64,000 nt of DNA from an uncultured bacterium (GTDB taxonomy: Bacteria > Bacillota > Clostridia > Oscillospirales > Oscillospiraceae), in NCBI GenBank assembly GCA_947643715.1, contig CANRXB010000005.1, forward strand, positions 1 through 64,000, read 5' to 3'. Positions 60,358 to 64,000 of this stretch are shown piece after piece (the stretch's first letter is position 1; the number at the start of each line of letters is the position of its first letter). The notes below the pieces were generated by a model. The model was not told where the DNA came from, did no database searches, and saw nothing but the letters and a program-made list of their open reading frames with translations. Made by a program: the position numbers and the translations under genes.

Positions 60358-60846
60358 ATGCCGAAGCATGATATCAATATTTCCGCCGATGTGTCCGAAG
60401 TGGACGAGAGCCTGTGCGCTTTGCTGAGCGAGGCGATCGGTGCAGCTTTGGACGAAGAGGGGGTGAGCGTGCCCTGTGAGATCGACGTCCTGGTGACGGA
60501 TGACGAGGGCATCCATCAGGTCAATCTGGAGATGCGAGGGGTGGACGCACCTACCGATGTGTTGTCGTTCCCCATGTTCGATCTCGCTCCGGGGGACAAG
60601 CCTGGAAAAACGCAGGCCGATCCCGCTACCGGCCTGGTGCCGTTAGGGGACATGTGCATCTCTCTGGAGCGGGCGAGGGCCCAGGCCGAGGAGTATGGCC
60701 ATCCCGATCGTCGAGAGCTGGCGTATCTGGCGGTCCACTCCGTCCTGCACCTGCTGGGCTACGACCATTTGGATGAAGGCCCCATGAAAGCTCAGATGAG
60801 GGCGCGAGAAGAGGCCATCATGGCCGTTCTTGGGGTCGAGCGGTAA
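60358..60846 (+). CDS. ybeY: Endoribonuclease YbeY
   Basis: 162 residues from ATG 60358. Contains TDVLSFPMF, GDMCISLERA and the metal-binding HSVLHLLGYDH. Matures 16S rRNA. dgkA and cdd, which often follow, are missing; era is next. Confidence 0.96.
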   Translation: MPKHDINISADVSEVDESLCALLSEAIGAALDEEGVSVPCEIDVLVTDDEGIHQVNLEMRGVDAPTDVLSFPMFDLAPGDKPGKTQADPATGLVPLGDMCISLERARAQAEEYGHPDRRELAYLAVHSVLHLLGYDHLDEGPMKAQMRAREEAIMAVLGVER

Positions 60847-60905
60847 AAACTGTGCGGTGCGGCCATGTTCGATGCCGCAATGAAAAGAAAGTCGAGGATC
60901 TTCTT

Positions 60906-61799
60906 ATGGAAATCAAAAGATCGGGCATCATCACGATATGCGGACGGCCCAACGTGGGCAAATCCACTTTGACGAACACCTTGGCGGGAGAGAAGGTGGC
61001 CATCGTCTCCCCGAAGCCTCAGACCACCCGGAACCGGATCTGTGCTGTGCTGGACCGGGAGGACAGCCAATTCGTGTTCGTGGACACCCCAGGGCTGCAC
61101 CGTGCCCGCACCCGCCTGGGAGACTACATGGTAAAAGTCGTGCGCCAGTCTGTGGCGGACGTGGACGGCGTGATGCTGCTGGTAGAGCCGGTGGACCACA
61201 TCGGCGGCCCGGAGGAGGAGCTGATCTCCCGCATCAAGACGCTGGGAGTACCGGCCGCGCTGGTCATCAACAAGATCGATACGGTGGAAAAAGAGAAGCT
61301 GCTCAGTGTGATGGCAGTATACGGCGCAGCCCATGACTGGGATGCGGTGGTGCCCATCTCGGCCAAAACTGGAGACGGGGTGGATGAGCTGCTGGAGATA
61401 CTGGGCGCGTGGCTGCCTGAAGGACCCAGGCTCTTTCCGGAAGGGGCAGTCACCGACCAGCCGGAGCGGCAGATCATGGCGGAGATCGTCCGCGAGAAAC
61501 TTCTGCGGGAGCTGGACCAGGAGATCCCGCACGGGACTGCCGTAGAGGTGACGAGGTTCTCTCAGCGGGACGACGACATCATCGATTGCCATGTGACGAT
61601 CTATTGTGAGAAGGCATCTCACAAAGGCATCATCATCGGTAAGGGTGGGGCCATGCTGAAGAAGATCAGCACTCAGGCCCGACAGGATATGGAGGCGTTC
61701 ATGGGAGCCAAGGTATACTTGGAGACGTGGGTCAAGGTGAAGGAGAGCTGGCGGAACGATCCTACTGCCATCCAGAACTTCGGCTATACGGAGGATTGA
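60906..61799 (+). CDS. era: GTPase Era
   Basis: 297 residues from ATG 60906. G1 GRPNVGKST (13-21), G2 PQTTRN, G3 DTPGLH, G4 NKID, G5 SAKTGDG, and a C-terminal KH domain (GIIIGKGGAMLKKISTQARQ). Binds 16S rRNA 3' end and the membrane. Confidence 0.97.
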   Translation: MEIKRSGIITICGRPNVGKSTLTNTLAGEKVAIVSPKPQTTRNRICAVLDREDSQFVFVDTPGLHRARTRLGDYMVKVVRQSVADVDGVMLLVEPVDHIGGPEEELISRIKTLGVPAALVINKIDTVEKEKLLSVMAVYGAAHDWDAVVPISAKTGDGVDELLEILGAWLPEGPRLFPEGAVTDQPERQIMAEIVREKLLRELDQEIPHGTAVEVTRFSQRDDDIIDCHVTIYCEKASHKGIIIGKGGAMLKKISTQARQDMEAFMGAKVYLETWVKVKESWRNDPTAIQNFGYTED

Positions 61800-62531
61800 G
61801 TGGTGCTGGATATCGAAAAATGGATGGCGCGGCTCACGGGTGAGCTGTTGGAGCGATTCGGCTCCCGGCTGCTGTTCCTGGGGCTCCAGGGCAGCTATGG
61901 CCGGGGCGAGGCCGGGGAGGACAGCGACATCGATGTGGTGACGGTGCTGGATCGGGTGGGACGTTCCGACCTGGATGCTTACCGGGCCATCGTGTCCGCT
62001 ATGCCCGAGGGAGAGAAAGCCTGTGGCTTCCTGTGTGGGGCGGATGGGTTGAAGAGCTGGCCGCGGTACGATTTATACCAATTGGCAGGAGACACCCGGG
62101 CCTATCACGGTGAGCTCGCGCCGCTCCTTCCCGCTCTGGGTCGGAACGATCTGGCAGACGCTGCCGCTATCGGTGCGTCAGGGCTGTACCATGCCACATG
62201 CCATACATACCTTTATGGAGCCCAGAAGGATCGGTCCGGCTTTTTGAAGCAGGCGCACAAAGGATCGTTTTTTGTCCTGCGGGCGCTCCATGAACTGAGG
62301 ACCGGTGACGATGTGCGCACGAAAAGAGGACTGTATCCCTTGCTCACTGGAGACGAGCGGGAGATCTTGGGATGCGGGCTGGGTGAGGAGAGCTTGACTC
62401 TGGAGGAGGCATTCGAGCGCCTTCTGCGCTGGTCCGCTGCGGCGATGACCGAGGCCCAGGCCCAAAAGGACCGATGCGTTTTGACTGGGTCGAGAAAGGA
62501 AGAAAGGTATGAGGAAAGAAAAAGAACGTAG
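61800..62531 (+). CDS. Nucleotidyltransferase-domain protein
   Basis: 243 residues, start GTG 61800 directly after the era stop with GGAGG upstream. N-terminal polymerase-beta-like motif GLQGSYGRGEAGEDSDIDVV (GSxGRG...DxD), followed by a helical part. Of the MNT or aminoglycoside-nucleotidyltransferase type; target unknown. The last 23 bases overlap the next gene. Confidence 0.82.
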   Translation: MVLDIEKWMARLTGELLERFGSRLLFLGLQGSYGRGEAGEDSDIDVVTVLDRVGRSDLDAYRAIVSAMPEGEKACGFLCGADGLKSWPRYDLYQLAGDTRAYHGELAPLLPALGRNDLADAAAIGASGLYHATCHTYLYGAQKDRSGFLKQAHKGSFFVLRALHELRTGDDVRTKRGLYPLLTGDEREILGCGLGEESLTLEEAFERLLRWSAAAMTEAQAQKDRCVLTGSRKEERYEERKRT

Positions 62532-63153
62532 ATTGACTGATGCCGAACGGAGGCGGAAAGAACGCTTCGAGATGCTGAAGGCCGATCTGGAACGGGAGGG
62601 CTTCGTTGCGCAGGAGATGACCATCGATATCGTGAAGGCGAACATCATGGCGATCGTTGTGGTGCTCCCCTTCATCATTGTATTGGCTGTCTGGTATGTA
62701 TGGGTGAACGGCGATCTTGGGGCCGAGCTGTCTTTGGCGGGGCTGTTCCTGCTGCTGGTGTTGTCGATCGTATCGATAGTGGTCCACGAACTGATCCATG
62801 GTGCGGTGTGGGGATATCATGTGCCGAGCCATTTCAAAGCCATCGAGTTCGGTGTGATTTGGTCGGCGCTCTCACCCTACTGTACCTGCGCCGAGCCGAT
62901 GAAGAAGTGGCAGTACATCTTGGGTTCAGCTATGCCGACCCTGGTCCTGGGGCTTGGGCTGGGGCTCGTCTCCATCTATACAGGACAGAACCTTGTGCTG
63001 TACCTGTCCCTGTTGATGACCTTGGGTGGAGGAGGGGATCTCTGCATCATCCTGAAGCTCTTGCGGCACAAGACGCAGGGCGAAGCGGTGTATTGTGACC
63101 ACCCTTATGAGCTCGGCTTGGTGGTCTTTGAGCGGCCTATACAGGCTCGGTAG
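62509..63153 (+). CDS. DUF3267 membrane metalloprotease-like protein
   Basis: 214 residues. About five helices, with the zinc motif HELIHGAVWG between the second and third and the family's later conserved part (ALSPYCTCAEPMKKWQYILG, GGGGDLCIILKLL). HExxH implies peptidase activity, unproven for this group. Confidence 0.85.
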   Translation: MRKEKERRLTDAERRRKERFEMLKADLEREGFVAQEMTIDIVKANIMAIVVVLPFIIVLAVWYVWVNGDLGAELSLAGLFLLLVLSIVSIVVHELIHGAVWGYHVPSHFKAIEFGVIWSALSPYCTCAEPMKKWQYILGSAMPTLVLGLGLGLVSIYTGQNLVLYLSLLMTLGGGGDLCIILKLLRHKTQGEAVYCDHPYELGLVVFERPIQAR

Positions 63154-63189
63154 GCAAAGACGCAAAATTTCCCTGACATATTTGTCCCG

Positions 63190-63226
63190 CCGCCGTCCAT
63201 GCTAGGTAAGACAGGAGGGACGGCGG
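63190..63226 (+). promoter_or_regulatory. Hairpin covering the ribosome site of the YqzL-like gene
   Basis: CCGCCGTCC (63190-63198) is an exact inverted repeat of GGACGGCGG (63218-63226), which ends at the base before ATG 63227 and includes part of the GGAGGG ribosome site (63214-63219). Confidence 0.6.
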
Positions 63227-63424
63227 ATGATGTACAAGCAATATTGGGACCTGTTCTGGACCACTGGGATGCCGGAAGCATGGCTGATGAGCCGGGATAG
63301 GAAAGACCTGTCCCAGAACGGGCCCAGGCGGCTGGCCGGAGACGGCCAGGGAGCCGGGCCTCTGGCCGATTTCCAGCCCCGGCTGACGGACAATGTCGCC
63401 GGCGGTCCACGGGGCCTCATTTGA
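63227..63424 (+). CDS. YqzL-like small protein
   Basis: 65 residues; the first part, YKQYWDLFWTTGMPEAWLM, has the W..F..TG....YLL pattern of YqzL, a small protein usually coded between era and recO, as here. The C-terminal 40 residues are extra and low-complexity. Function unknown. Confidence 0.7.
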   Translation: MMYKQYWDLFWTTGMPEAWLMSRDRKDLSQNGPRRLAGDGQGAGPLADFQPRLTDNVAGGPRGLI

Positions 63425-63465
63425 ATCGGAGCCGCCCCGCTGGGGCGGTACATAGGAGCTGTATC

Positions 63466-64000
63466 ATGCACCTGACGACCAATGCCCTCGTATTGCGCGA
63501 GGTGGACTACAAAGAATCGGACAAGATACTCACATTGCTCACACAAAGCGAGGGGAAGATCGCTGCATCCGCCCGAGGGTGCCGGAAAAAGGGAAGTCCC
63601 ATCTCCTCCGCTTGCCAGCTCTTGACCTGGGGAGAGTTCACCCTTTACGAGTTCAAGGGGCGGTGGTCCGTGAAAGAGACCGCATCGGAAAGACTGTTCG
63701 ACGGCGTGCGTGCTGATCTGGACAAGTTGGCCTTGGCCAGCTATATCGCGGAGGTCACCGAGTCCCTGGCAGAAGAGGGCCAACCGGAACCGGCATTGCT
63801 GTCGGTGACATTGAACTGCCTCCATGCGCTGGATAAGCTGGATACGCCTTTGGCTCAGGTGAAAACTGCTTTTGAGTGGCGTACCATGGCGCTTGCGGGA
63901 TATGAGCCCCAGATCGAGCGCTGTGGGATCTGCCTGCGGGAGCAGCCCGAAAGGCCCCATATCCATCTGGGAGAGGGGATGCTCCACTGTGCTGCCTGTC
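63466..64000 (+). CDS. recO: DNA repair protein RecO, cut by the window end
   Basis: 178 residues are visible. MHLTTNALVLREVDYKESDK, LLTQSEGKIAASARGCRKKG, and the start of the zinc finger (CGICLREQPERPHIHLGEGM, then CAAC) mark RecO, which loads RecA with RecR. ATG 63466 with AGGAG eight bases upstream. A short GC hairpin (63432-63448) lies just ahead. The 3' end is outside the window. Confidence 0.95.
   Translation, partial: MHLTTNALVLREVDYKESDKILTLLTQSEGKIAASARGCRKKGSPISSACQLLTWGEFTLYEFKGRWSVKETASERLFDGVRADLDKLALASYIAEVTESLAEEGQPEPALLSVTLNCLHALDKLDTPLAQVKTAFEWRTMALAGYEPQIERCGICLREQPERPHIHLGEGMLHCAAC

Noticed and set aside
1-64000. CRISPR arrays, tRNA and rRNA genes, replication or conjugation genes in the island
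   Set aside because: Looked for by eye; no regularly spaced repeats, cloverleaf-like sequences, relaxase, VirB4/VirD4-like or Rep motifs were seen.

Overview
The window looks like a GC-rich, spore-forming member of the Clostridia, probably of the Oscillospiraceae (Flavonifractor/Pseudoflavonifractor-like). The taxonomic call is inference. It rests on the Firmicute gene order yicC-remA-gmk-rpoZ-priA-def-fmt-rsmB-rlmN-stp-prkC-rsgA, on sporulation genes (spoVM, a clostridial SipL-type gene, spoIVA, yqfC, yqfD), on CdaA/YbbR, and on high GC with strong AGGAGG ribosome sites. Positions 1-71 are not genome: they match an error-containing Illumina P5/TruSeq adapter, so the window begins at a contig end.

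Layout. 92-2112: a terminator of a lost upstream gene, then carD, ispD and ispF. 2175-23682: a 21.5-kb integrated island. It lies inside the first codons of a DUF3343 gene, between an 8-bp direct repeat TTATCTGA, and has xis and int at its right end and TTACGCCA arm repeats near both ends. Its cargo is lipoproteins, small membrane proteins, a 1063-residue protein with a degenerate J domain, an ECF sigma factor with a DUF4367 partner, an SMI1/KNR4-like protein, and many frameshifted remnants. I see no conjugation, replication or relaxase genes. A shortened IS5-type insertion sequence sits just inside its left end. 23676-29465: the rest of DUF3343, a cysteine desulfurase-like protein, cdaA-ybbR, DUF5685, a J/TPR protein and a membrane protein. 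29482-41651: the long housekeeping operon from yicC to rsgA. 41742-45006: a spore-coat basement-layer locus (spoVM, sipL, spoIVA) with two good sigma-E-like promoters.

45131-57572 is a mosaic of short units: a NUDIX protein, a CNNM/HlyC transporter, rubredoxin, a D-Ala-D-Ala carboxypeptidase, a PTS EIIC with a large palindromic operator, an AT-rich DUF2089 gene, a glycosyltransferase with exonuclease III, an FMN-riboswitch-controlled RibU, a hemerythrin fusion and an RluA-type pseudouridine synthase. 57728-64000 is the yqfC-yqfD-phoH-ybeY-era cluster, followed by a nucleotidyltransferase, a DUF3267 protein, a YqzL-like protein and the first part of recO, which runs off the window.

The most interesting points are the base-precise reconstruction of the island's target gene and att core, the co-location of SpoVM, SipL and SpoIVA with matching promoters, the island's cargo of unknown exported proteins, and several RNA or operator structures (PTS palindrome, FMN switch with an anti-SD, hairpins abutting the starts of spoVM and the yqzL-like gene). 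No tRNA, rRNA or CRISPR array was seen.
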